Shown here piece by piece: positions 8,418 through 15,545 of a stretch of 64,000 nucleotides of DNA. Origin of the DNA: Mumia xiangluensis (GTDB taxonomy: Bacteria > Actinomycetota > Actinomycetes > Propionibacteriales > Nocardioidaceae). The notes below the pieces were generated by a model. The model was not told where the DNA came from. It made no database searches and was given only the letters and a program-made list of their open reading frames with translations. The position numbers were made by a program, and so were the translations under genes. The stretch is taken from assembly GCF_010994095.1 (NCBI RefSeq), contig NZ_WJYO01000005.1:372001-436000 (forward strand), in the 5' to 3' direction. The first letter of the stretch is position 1, and the number at the start of each line of letters is the position of its first letter.

Positions 8418-8516
8418 ATGGTCGAGGCGACGCCCCCCGCGCTGGTCGAGGCGACGTCCCCCCGCTGGTCGAGGCGACGTCCCCCGCTGGTCGAGGCGAC
8501 GAAGTCGATCGAGACC
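8418..8516 (+). repeat. Four-copy tandem array of the dispersed repeat core
   Basis: The core GGTCGAGGCGACG occurs four times with starts near 8420, 8443, 8466 and 8488, a period of about 22-23 bp, separated by C-runs. Only the last copy (8486-8516) is complete, continuing into AAGTCGATCGAGACC. This looks like partial duplication of the 5' half of the repeat found elsewhere in the window. It begins 7 nt after the stop of the DUF6343-like gene. Confidence 0.85.
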
Positions 8517-8626
8517 CCCGACACGCCGTGTCGCGGCCCGAAAACAGCCTCTGACCTGCGACGACAGAAATGTCAGTCCGAGAGGTGAAGATAAGTTGCA
8601 TGGCTTGGGGCAGGCGCGTACGGTTG

Positions 8627-8673
8627 CCACTACATCTAGTACTTACACGGATGTAGTTATCCACATCTAGTCC
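8627..8673 (+). promoter_or_regulatory. Tandem NrdR boxes upstream of nrdR-nrdJ
   Basis: CCACTACATCTAGTAC (8627-8642) and TATCCACATCTAGTCC (8658-8673) are two related imperfect palindromes whose centres are 31 bp apart. Paired 16-bp boxes about three helical turns apart are the known NrdR operator arrangement. Between them GGATGTAGTTAT is a weaker inverse copy. A -35-like TTACAC (8643) and -10-like TCTAGT (8666) spaced 17 bp lie inside, so NrdR would cover its own promoter. The remainder of the 383-nt gap 8412-8794 holds only repeats. Confidence 0.7.
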
Positions 8674-8730
8674 ACACGGGGCGTGGGCGAACCCACAGGA
8701 ATCACCGGGTTCTCCACATTCAGTCCACAG

Positions 8731-8780
8731 GGTTTCGACTCGCAAGCTCGCTCAACCAGCGAAACTCGCTCAACCAGCGG
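8731..8780 (+). repeat. Dispersed repeat, one and a half copies before nrdR
   Basis: GGTTTCGACTCGCAAGCTCG continues into CTCAACCAGC (8731-8760) and is followed directly by a second half-copy, AACTCGCTCAACCAGC (to 8778). This is the second class of the repeat, the reverse-oriented partner of the GCTGGTTGAGCGAGC core. The ribosome-binding site of nrdR (AGGAGGGG) starts within 3 nt of its end. Confidence 0.8.
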
Positions 8781-8794
8781 AGGAGGGGAAACGG

Positions 8795-9277
8795 ATGCAC
8801 TGCCCGTACTGCCGGCACACCGACACCCGGGTCCTCGACAGCCGCGTCGCCGACGACGGGGGAGCGATCCGCCGGCGCCGGAGCTGCACCGAGTGCAACA
8901 AGCGCTTCACGACCGTCGAGCAGATCCAGCTCACGGTCTGCAAGCGCTCTGGCGCGACGGAGCCGTTCTCGCGGGACAAGGCCGTGAGTGGCGTCCGCAA
9001 GGCATGCAAGGGACGCCCGGTGGACGAGGACGATCTCGCGCGACTCGGCCAGCAGGTTGAGCACGCGCTGCGGGCGGCCGGGGGAGCGGAGGTGAGCTCG
9101 CACGAGGTGGGGCTCGCCGTCCTCGAGCCGCTGAAGGCGCTGGACAAGGTCGCGTACCTGCGATTCGCCAGCGTCTACAAGAACTTCACCGACGTGGCGG
9201 ACTTCGCCGACGAGATCGCAGTGCTCATGGCGGCTGACGCCGACTGCGAGCTCGTCAAGGAGATCGACCGCGCCTAG
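8795..9277 (+). CDS. nrdR: Transcriptional repressor NrdR
   Basis: The product is 160 aa, the usual family length. An N-terminal zinc ribbon with CPYC (residues 3-6) and CTEC (31-34), then '[15 protein letters not shown]', is followed by an ATP-cone domain ('[26 protein letters not shown]') that senses ATP/dATP. The protein binds NrdR boxes and represses ribonucleotide reductase genes when dATP is high. Its start follows AGGAGGGG. It sits directly upstream of nrdJ, and the paired boxes at 8627-8673 imply autoregulation and control of nrdJ. Confidence 0.97.
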   Translation: MHCPYCRHTDTRVLDSRVADDGGAIRRRRSCTECNKRFTTVEQIQLTVCKRSGATEPFSRDKAVSGVRKACKGRPVDEDDLARLGQQVEHALRAAGGAEVSSHEVGLAVLEPLKALDKVAYLRFASVYKNFTDVADFADEIAVLMAADADCELVKEIDRA

Positions 9278-9291
9278 CACGACACGACAGC

Positions 9292-9349
9292 GGGTTTCGA
9301 CTCGCTTCGCTCGCTCAACCAGCGGGGGAAGCTCGCTCAACCAGCGAGC
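9292..9349 (+). repeat. Dispersed repeat between nrdR and nrdJ
   Basis: GGGTTTCGACTCGCTTCGCT continues into CGCTCAACCAGCGGG (9292-9326), the most complete copy of the second repeat class. A half-copy, GCTCGCTCAACCAGCGAGC, follows at 9331-9349. It fills half of the 114-nt nrdR-nrdJ spacer. Confidence 0.85.
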
Positions 9350-9358
9350 AGGTTTTTT
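9331..9358 (+). terminator. Repeat-derived hairpin with T-run between nrdR and nrdJ
   Basis: GCTCGCT (9331-9337) pairs perfectly with AGCGAGC (9343-9349) around a CAACC loop, and TTTTTT follows at 9353-9358. This is the form of an intrinsic terminator, unusual in being built from the dispersed repeat. It would attenuate readthrough from nrdR to nrdJ. Whether nrdJ has its own promoter in the remaining 33 nt is not visible. Confidence 0.65.
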
Positions 9359-9391
9359 CGGGGAACGACACGGGGAGAAGGGGCACAGCAG

Positions 9392-12352
9392 ATGACGGAG
9401 ACGGTCAGCGGACCGAGCGGGGCTGCGCGGGGGCGCAAGACGACGAAGCGCGCCGGTGGCAAGGGCCTGACGATCGATCGGGTCTACACCACCGAGGGTG
9501 TGCACCCGTATGACGGCGTGACGTGGGAGCGTCGCGATGTCGTGCAGACCAACTGGAAGACCGGTGCCACGGTCTTCGAGCAGCGCGGGGTGGAGTTCCC
9601 CGACTTCTGGAGCGTCAACGCGTCGACGATCGTCACCACGAAGTACTTCCGTGGCGCCGTCGGCACCGACCAGCGTGAGCAGTCGCTCAAGCAGCTCCTC
9701 GACCGCGTCGTCCTGACGTACGTGAAGGCCGGCAAGGACAACGGCTACTTCGCGACCGACGCCGACGCCGAGCTCTTCGAGCACGAGCTCACCTACATGC
9801 TTCTCCACCAGGTCTTCAGCTTCAACAGCCCGGTCTGGTTCAACGTCGGCACGTCGAGCCCGCAGCAGGTCAGCGCCTGTTTCATCCTCGCGGTCGACGA
9901 CTCGATGGACTCGATCCTCAACTGGTACAAGGAAGAGGGTCTGATCTTCAAGGGCGGCTCGGGCGCCGGCCTCAACCTGTCCCGCATCCGCTCGAGCAAG
10001 GAGCTGCTGCACTCCTCGGGCGGTACGGCGTCGGGTCCCGTGTCGTTCATGCGCGGCGCCGACGCGTCCGCGGGGACGATCAAGTCGGGCGGCGCGACGC
10101 GTCGCGCGGCCAAGATGGTCGTGCTCGACGTCGACCACCCCGACATCGAGGAGTTCGTGCAGACGAAGGCACGCGAGGAGGACAAGATCCGCGTCCTCCG
10201 TGACGCCGGCTTCGACATGGACCTCGGCGGGCACGACATCTCGTCCGTCCAGTACCAGAACGCCAACAACTCGGTCCGCGTGACCGACGAGTTCATGCAG
10301 GCGGTCGAGGAGGGGGCTGCGTTCGGGCTGCGTGCTCGTACGACGGGCGAGGTCATCGAGACCATCGACGCCAAGAAGCTCTTCAAGGACATCGCGCAGG
10401 CCGCGTGGGAGTGTGCGGACCCGGGCATCCAGTACGACTCGACGATCAACGACTGGCACACCACGCCGGAGACGGGTCGCATCACGGCCTCGAACCCGTG
10501 CTCGGAGTACATGCACCTCGACAACTCGTCGTGCAACCTGGCTTCGCTCAACCTGCTGAAGTTCCTCCAGGACGACGGCTCGTTCGACGTCGAGCGCTTC
10601 GTGAAGTCCGTCGAGCTGATCATCACCGCGATGGACATCTCGATCACGTTCGCCGACTTCCCGACCGAGGCGATCGGTGACACGACGCGCAAGTTCCGTC
10701 AGCTCGGCATCGGTTACGCCAACCTCGGCGCGCTGCTCATGGCGTCGGGTCTCGCGTACGACTCCGACGGCGGCCGCGCGCTCGCTGCCGCGATCACCTC
10801 GCTGATGACGGGCACCTCGTACCGTCGCTCGGCGGAGCTCGCAGGCATCGTCGGCCCGTACGAGGGCTTCCAGCAGAACGCCGAGCCGCACGCTCGCGTG
10901 ATGCGCAAGCACCAGGCCGCCAACGACGCGGTCCGCACGATGCACGCGATGGACATCGCCGTGCACCGTGAGGCCACGAAGCAGTGGGCCAAGGGCATCG
11001 AGATCGGTACGAAGCAGGGCTGGCGCAACGCGCAGGCGTCGGTGCTGGCTCCGACCGGCACGATCGGCTTCATGATGGACTGCGACACGACCGGCATCGA
11101 GCCGGACTTCTCGCTGGTCAAGTTCAAGAAGCTCGTCGGCGGCGGATCGATGCAGATCGTCAACCAGACGATCCCGGTCGCGCTGAAGAAGCTCGGCTAC
11201 ACCAACGAGACGATCGAGGCGATCGTCGAGTACATCGCAGAGCACGGTCACGTCATCGACGCGCCGGGCCTCAAGACCGAGCACTACGAGGTCTTCGACT
11301 GCGCGATGGGGGAGCGGTCCATCAAGCCGATGGGCCACGTCCGGATGATGGCCGCGGCTCAGCCGTTCCTGTCGGGCGCGATCTCGAAGACGGTCAACAT
11401 GCCGGAGACGGCGACCGTCGAGGAGATCGGCGACATCTACTTCCAGGGTTGGAAGCTCGGCCTGAAGGCGCTCGCGGTCTACCGCGACAACTGCAAGGTC
11501 GGCCAGCCCCTGAGCACCGGCAAGGGCGAGAACAAGGGCGTCGACTCGAATGTTGCTGGTCGAGGCGACGAAGTCGATCGAGACCCGGTCGAAACCGTCA
11601 AGACCGTCATCGTCGAGAAGCCCATCCGCAAGCGTCTCCCCAAGACGCGCCCGTCGCTGACGACGTCGTTCACGGTCGGCGGTGCCGAGGGCTACATGAC
11701 CTCGGGCTCCTACCCGGACGACGGCCTCGGCGAGGTGTTCCTCAAGCTCGGCAAGCAGGGCTCGACGCTCGCCGGCGTGATGGACGCGTTCTCGATCGCG
11801 GTGTCGATCGGACTCCAGTACGGCGTGCCGCTCGAGACCTACGTCCAGAAGTTCACCAACCTCAAGTTCGAGCCGGCCGGTCTGACCGACGACCCGGATG
11901 TGCGGATGGCGCAGTCGATCATGGACTACATCTTCCGCAGGCTCGCGCTGGACTACCTCCCGTTCGAGGTGCGCTCGCAGATGGGCATCCACTCGGCCGA
12001 CGAGCGCCAGCGCCAGCTCGACACCGGGAGTTACGCGCCGGTCGAGGAGGAAGTCTCGGAGTCGGAGAGCCTGAAGTCGAGCCAGCCGCCGGTTGAGCGA
12101 GCGGAGCGAGTCGAAACCAACGCCGTCGCCGAGCTCGAGCGCGAGGCCCAAGTAGACGCCGCCGACGCGGAGATCGTCGCCGAGGCCGCACGACCGGCAC
12201 CGAAGCAGGCGCACACCAGCGCGGAGCTGTTGCAGGTCATCTCCGGGACCGAGGTCGACGCACCGCTGTGCTTCACCTGCGGGACGAAGATGCGGCCGGC
12301 TGGCTCGTGCCACGTGTGCGAAGGCTGCGGAGCGACGAGCGGTTGCAGCTGA
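9392..12352 (+). CDS. nrdJ: Adenosylcobalamin-dependent (class II) ribonucleotide reductase
   Basis: The product is 986 aa. It reduces ribonucleotides to deoxyribonucleotides with a B12-generated thiyl radical, independent of oxygen. Visible family features: 'FSFNSPVWFNVG', 'QVSACFILAVDDSMDSIL', 'GSGAGLNLSRIRS', 'NPCSEYMHLDNSSCNLASLN' with the active-site cysteine pattern, 'LAPTGTIGFMMDCDTTGIEP', the actinobacterial C-terminal module (ITTSF-like 'LTTSFTVGGAEGYMT'), and a final CxxC zinc/thiol tail (LCFTCGTKM, CHVCEGCGATSGCS). Start ATG follows GGAGAAGGGG. Two dispersed repeats are inserted in frame, at residues about 721-731 and 900-909, both in variable linkers. NrdR boxes control it with nrdR. 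Confidence 0.97.
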   Translation: MTETVSGPSGAARGRKTTKRAGGKGLTIDRVYTTEGVHPYDGVTWERRDVVQTNWKTGATVFEQRGVEFPDFWSVNASTIVTTKYFRGAVGTDQREQSLKQLLDRVVLTYVKAGKDNGYFATDADAELFEHELTYMLLHQVFSFNSPVWFNVGTSSPQQVSACFILAVDDSMDSILNWYKEEGLIFKGGSGAGLNLSRIRSSKELLHSSGGTASGPVSFMRGADASAGTIKSGGATRRAAKMVVLDVDHPDIEEFVQTKAREEDKIRVLRDAGFDMDLGGHDISSVQYQNANNSVRVTDEFMQAVEEGAAFGLRARTTGEVIETIDAKKLFKDIAQAAWECADPGIQYDSTINDWHTTPETGRITASNPCSEYMHLDNSSCNLASLNLLKFLQDDGSFDVERFVKSVELIITAMDISITFADFPTEAIGDTTRKFRQLGIGYANLGALLMASGLAYDSDGGRALAAAITSLMTGTSYRRSAELAGIVGPYEGFQQNAEPHARVMRKHQAANDAVRTMHAMDIAVHREATKQWAKGIEIGTKQGWRNAQASVLAPTGTIGFMMDCDTTGIEPDFSLVKFKKLVGGGSMQIVNQTIPVALKKLGYTNETIEAIVEYIAEHGHVIDAPGLKTEHYEVFDCAMGERSIKPMGHVRMMAAAQPFLSGAISKTVNMPETATVEEIGDIYFQGWKLGLKALAVYRDNCKVGQPLSTGKGENKGVDSNVAGRGDEVDRDPVETVKTVIVEKPIRKRLPKTRPSLTTSFTVGGAEGYMTSGSYPDDGLGEVFLKLGKQGSTLAGVMDAFSIAVSIGLQYGVPLETYVQKFTNLKFEPAGLTDDPDVRMAQSIMDYIFRRLALDYLPFEVRSQMGIHSADERQRQLDTGSYAPVEEEVSESESLKSSQPPVERAERVETNAVAELEREAQVDAADAEIVAEAARPAPKQAHTSAELLQVISGTEVDAPLCFTCGTKMRPAGSCHVCEGCGATSGCS
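11554..11585 (+). repeat. In-frame dispersed repeat inside nrdJ (first copy)
   Basis: The 32 bp from GCTGGTCGAGGCGACGAAGT to CGATCGAGACCC are identical to the intergenic copy at 8486-8517. Here they are translated as AGRGDEVDRDP, within the linker before KRLPKTRPSLTTSF. The gene stays open because the inserted stretch has no stop in this frame. Confidence 0.9.
12091..12118 (+). repeat. In-frame dispersed repeat inside nrdJ (second copy)
   Basis: GGTTGAGCGAGCGGAGCGAG followed by TCGAAACC is the reverse orientation of the copy at 9293-9320 with one mismatch. It is translated as VERAERVETN in the acidic, low-complexity linker before the C-terminal CxxC tail of NrdJ. Confidence 0.9.
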
Positions 12353-12368
12353 TACTGACTGACTGAGT

Positions 12369-12394
12369 GGGGCGGTCCCGATTGGGACCGCCCC
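12369..12394 (+). terminator. Strong hairpin terminator after nrdJ
   Basis: GGGGCGGTCCC (12369-12379) and GGGACCGCCCC (12384-12394) form a perfect 11-bp stem with a GATT loop, followed by TTCTC. It lies 17 nt after the nrdJ stop and ends the nrdR-nrdJ unit. Confidence 0.85.
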
Positions 12395-12556
12395 TTCTCA
12401 CGTTCTGGCGCTGGGCTGGTCCGACAACCCACGTCCGCCAACAAGAGCGCCGGTGAGTCGTCTTCCAGAGGGATTGTCGGATAACATGGCGGCCGCGTCG
12501 AGTGCCGGTGGCAGGCAGTGCCAAGCATCGAGGCGTCAGACCGAAGGAGCACGACG

Positions 12557-12592
12557 ATGATGGCGTCGTATCCTTCGCCCTCTCATGACTGA
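12557..12592 (+). CDS. Possible 11-codon leader ORF overlapping the hemerythrin start
   Basis: ATGATGGCGTCG begins a short frame with a good ribosome-binding site (GAAGGAGC, 12543). It ends in TGA at 12590-12592, overlapping the first codons of the hemerythrin-like gene (ATGACTGA). It could couple translation into that gene, or be a chance frame. No homology is recognisable. Confidence 0.3.
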   Translation: MMASYPSPSHD

Positions 12593-13018
12593 GGGCGACA
12601 AGACCAGGATCATCGCCTGGAGCAACGAACTCAGAGTTGTACACGAGCGGCTCCGAGAAGCACTTCACGTGACGCTGGACGCCGCGATATCGGGCGACGC
12701 GACAGTGGCAGCCACACGCGACCTCCTGCTCTTTGCCACGGCTTCTGCACGGCACTGACTGACCACCACGAGGGTGAGGACCAGCAGGTGTTCCCCGCCA
12801 TCGCTGCCACCCACCCAGAGCTGGCGCCGACACTGCTGAAGTTGGAACAGGACCATGGGATGATCGCCCACCTCCTCGCGATGCTGCAGGTTGCTGCCGA
12901 GAAGGGCCTGCCTCCGAACACGCTCGAAAGTCATCTGGACGTGATCGCCGCGATCATGGAGTCCCACTTCCGGTACGAGGAACGCGAGCTCCTCGCCGTC
13001 CTCGACACCGTGCGCTGA
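12585..13018 (+). pseudogene. Hemerythrin-domain gene with a one-base frameshift
   Basis: The first half (ATG at 12585) reads 'ELRVVHERLREALHVTLDAA...RDLLLF' and then runs to an early TGA at 12750s. Shifting by one base after 'ctgctcttt' restores CHGFCTALTDHHEGEDQQVF, continuing to 'LEQDHGMIAHLL' and 'ESHFRYEERELLAVL' in the other frame. Together these give a normal hemerythrin/HHE domain with all expected His/Glu ligands (H..., HHxxE, H...H, HxxxE). The combined length (434 nt) is one base short of a whole number of codons. Either the gene is dead or one T is missing from the assembly. The intact protein would bind a di-iron centre and O2. Confidence 0.85.
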
Positions 13019-13067
13019 GAGATCCCGTCGAACGACCGGGAAAGAAGGTGCTTGGACTGCCCAATAC

Positions 13068-13144
13068 GGGTCTGTCAGAAATTCTGTGTAAGTGGCTCGG
13101 CGTGTCGAGCCAGAGACCAGTTACACCGTTCATCTGACAGACCC
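13068..13144. mobile_element. 77-bp IS256-like terminal-repeat remnant (MITE-like)
   Basis: GGGTCTGTCAGAAATTCTGT (13068 on) and the reverse complement of the sequence ending at 13144 (GGGTCTGTCAGATGAACGGT) match at 19 of 24 terminal positions. This is the form of the ends of IS256-family (mutator-type) elements as I recall them. Only 29 bp separate the ends, holding a perfect stem GGCTCG/CGAGCC, and there is no transposase. No convincing target duplication is visible. It lies in the otherwise empty 286-nt gap (13019-13304) just before the defence island. Confidence 0.6.
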
Positions 13145-13304
13145 CCACCAGGGTCCTCCCAAATGTGTCCCGCGTTTGCCTGAGCAGCCATGCTAGGCGG
13201 CACGCACTCCGAGGCCGGGGGCTTTCGGCGGGTTCGCGGCCTTCGTCGGAAGGAGAACTGCGAGATCGCCCGCGCGAACCGCGGAAGTCCGCCACAATTC
13301 TGAG

Positions 13305-15545
13305 GTGGCTCAATATCAACCCGCTGCTTCCAAGGCCGTCGCGACAGCGCGCATGTACCGCATCGCTAACGAGCCGGTCGAGCCGCTCGGTCCAGGGAGT
13401 AAAGAGAAGCGCTCAGCGCTCGAAGCTCTAGGCCGTGCGGTTGGCGCAGATGTCGCCTCCATACGAGGGAAGGTCGAAACGGGGCGCGCCCTCGCTAGCC
13501 ATCTCGGTGTGGCGTGGGACGAGCGCGCGTACTCAGCCGGTGACACGATCACGTTGGTCGGTTTGAACCGGCTCCTGGAGGGGGCGGTACGCCGCTTGTC
13601 GCCAACGCGTGGGCCTCGGATGGTGGAGGTTCTGATGCAAGCCCCTCCCGCGCCTCGGTCGGTGGACGTCGAAGGAGAAGCGATGAGTGAGGATCAGGAC
13701 GAGCAGCAGCGAGAGGACCTGCAGCGCAGCGTCGCGAAGGCCATCGCCGAGCTCAGTTCGACTGAGCGGACGGAGACGCCCCAGGGGGTCGCCGTCACGA
13801 CGCCGGACATTGAGGCCGCCGACGTCCGTTTTGACGACGGCTCGTGGCGCGGGTCGGTAGGGGCTGTGCAGGGTTGGTTGCAACTCCCAGGCGACCTCGA
13901 CCCGTCGAGTCCAGAGAAATTCGACGCCTCGCTCGCGGATGCGCTCGGCACCCCCTCGCGAGCGACCGAGGCCGACTTGCTTGCCGCGTTAGCCGAGCGC
14001 CTTGACCGCGCCACGGAGTTGAGAGAGCGGTTCCTCGACACGATGGAGGGGGTTTCTGAGGGCGATGCGACCCTCGAGACCGCCACGCGCGCATGGGTGA
14101 CCGCGTGGGACGAGTCGGTCGAGGAGTCCGAGGAGTACGAGTCCGCGAGCACCGGTCCGATCCGCGCGGAGGCCGACACATGGCCGATCCAGCAGTTCGG
14201 TCAGTTCGCCGCCGACGGAGAGATCGACCTGGCTCCGTCCTACCAGCGTGCGGATGTCTGGCCGACGACGGACGCGCAGATGCTCATCGAGTCGGTCCTT
14301 AGAGGGATTCCGCTGCCGTCGATCATCATTCTCCAGCGCCTCGAGAACGGCCGGGTCATCTACGAGGTCGTCGACGGCAAGCAGCGGCTCACCTCCATCC
14401 TGCGCTTTATCGGCGCGCACCCGATCGCGCTCGAGACGATCGAGAAGAAGAAGGACGAGTGGGGCGAGCCGTATTTGCGCACGATCTTCACCGAGGACTA
14501 TCCGGCCTTCAAGAAGCTATGGCGCAAGTACGAGATGGAGAACCTCACGGCCCAGACTGAACGCAAGAACTATTTCCCCTTTCCTCTCCGCAAGGGTGAC
14601 GTCAAGGCACTGAGCGGCGAGCTCGAGCCGCTTCGTGGGAAGTACTACTCGGAGATCCGCAGCAAGACCATCACGGTGGTCGGAGACCCGCGTCCCGTGA
14701 AGTTCGTCTTCGAGCAAGCGGCGACTTACAAGATCCCGGTCATCACCTATAAGGACGCGACCGACGAGCAAATACATGAGGTGTTCAGCCTGTACAACAA
14801 GCAGGGCAAGCACCTGAACGCCGAAGAGATCCGCAACGCGCTCTATCACCACCTCGACCTCATGCGGGCGCTTCTCGTCACCGCCGGCGACGCCGACGAC
14901 GTCGAGGTCGTCGCGCCGTTCCTCGCTGCGTACGACGACGAGTGGTCGTCGACCGGAGAGACCCTCACCAAGTCGTACGGGTTCGGAAAGGCGGGCTACA
15001 AGCGCACGAAGCTCCTCTCGTGGATCGCATCCGTCCTCCTCTTCGACGGCGGCCGGCCCGAGAGCCGGTCGACGGCGGGCTGGATCGACTCGTTCCTGAG
15101 GCGAGTCTCGGAGGACCGGCACGACGTGCTGAGAGATGACGAGACCGTCGCGGCGGCGATGATCCTCTTGCGTCGCGGCCTCGACGCGCACGCCGGCCTC
15201 GATCCCGATGTGTGGGTGCCCTTCCGGAACGCGACCGGCCAGAAGTGGCAAGAGCTCCAGCTCGTGGCGAGCCTCATCGCCTTCTGCGCCGCCTACCTGA
15301 TTCTCGACGACGAGCTCGAAGAGGTTGCAGAGGACGCTTCGGAAACGATCCGTGAACGCTCCGCAGGGTGGAGGAGGCCGGAGAAGACGCAGTCGAGGGA
15401 GCAGTGGAGATTCATCGCCATGGTGGTGGAGAACCTGCTGGAGATTCTCGGCGTCGACGGCGTCGAGGCAGACCGGGCGCTGCGCGAACGCTTCGGTAGT
15501 TCGGGGCTCGGGACGCTCTTGGGGCTGAACACCGTCGATGTCTGA
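13305..15545 (+). CDS. DUF262 (ParB/Srx-like) domain protein, first gene of a defence cassette
   Basis: The product is 746 aa with a GTG start and a CACAAT -10-like box 6 nt ahead, suggesting leaderless expression. Residues about 1-100 form a separate module ('SKEKRSALEALGRAVG', 'TGDTITLVGLNRLLEGA-like). An acidic linker follows. Residues about 280-560 contain the DUF262 core: 'LAPSYQRADVW', 'LLES-like IESVLRGIPLPSIII', 'YEVVDGKQRLTSIL', as in GmrSD and other ParB/Srx-superfamily DNA-acting enzymes. No DUF1524 HNH domain is attached, unlike GmrSD. The C-terminal 150 residues are helical. It overlaps the Z1 gene by 8 nt, so the two are cotranslated. It is probably an NTP-driven nuclease or DNA-binding effector; this is inferred. 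Confidence 0.8.
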   Translation: MAQYQPAASKAVATARMYRIANEPVEPLGPGSKEKRSALEALGRAVGADVASIRGKVETGRALASHLGVAWDERAYSAGDTITLVGLNRLLEGAVRRLSPTRGPRMVEVLMQAPPAPRSVDVEGEAMSEDQDEQQREDLQRSVAKAIAELSSTERTETPQGVAVTTPDIEAADVRFDDGSWRGSVGAVQGWLQLPGDLDPSSPEKFDASLADALGTPSRATEADLLAALAERLDRATELRERFLDTMEGVSEGDATLETATRAWVTAWDESVEESEEYESASTGPIRAEADTWPIQQFGQFAADGEIDLAPSYQRADVWPTTDAQMLIESVLRGIPLPSIIILQRLENGRVIYEVVDGKQRLTSILRFIGAHPIALETIEKKKDEWGEPYLRTIFTEDYPAFKKLWRKYEMENLTAQTERKNYFPFPLRKGDVKALSGELEPLRGKYYSEIRSKTITVVGDPRPVKFVFEQAATYKIPVITYKDATDEQIHEVFSLYNKQGKHLNAEEIRNALYHHLDLMRALLVTAGDADDVEVVAPFLAAYDDEWSSTGETLTKSYGFGKAGYKRTKLLSWIASVLLFDGGRPESRSTAGWIDSFLRRVSEDRHDVLRDDETVAAAMILLRRGLDAHAGLDPDVWVPFRNATGQKWQELQLVASLIAFCAAYLILDDELEEVAEDASETIRERSAGWRRPEKTQSREQWRFIAMVVENLLEILGVDGVEADRALRERFGSSGLGTLLGLNTVDV

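Noticed and set aside
8418-8516. CRISPR array
   Set aside because: The repeated cores are 13 bp with short C-rich gaps rather than unique 30-40 bp spacers, there are no cas genes, and the unit occurs singly elsewhere, including in nrdJ.
9278-9391. Cobalamin riboswitch upstream of the B12-dependent nrdJ
   Set aside because: The 114-nt spacer is mostly repeat sequence and is too short; no B12-box-like motif is seen. Class II enzymes need B12, so repression by B12 would not be expected.
8720-12313. A nearly 1200-codon open frame on the minus strand opposite nrdR and nrdJ
   Set aside because: It mirrors the third-codon-position GC bias of two unmistakable plus-strand genes and encodes only Arg/Asp/Val-rich low-complexity sequence.
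13060-13152. Target-site duplication flanking the 77-bp IS-like remnant
   Set aside because: Left flank (CCCAATAC) and right flank (CCCACCAG) share only the first four bases, too little to call an 8-9 bp duplication.
13305-15545. GmrSD type IV restriction enzyme
   Set aside because: The DUF262 half is present but no DUF1524 HNH domain (H-x-x-P, D-x-x-x-N) is found in the protein or the next gene.
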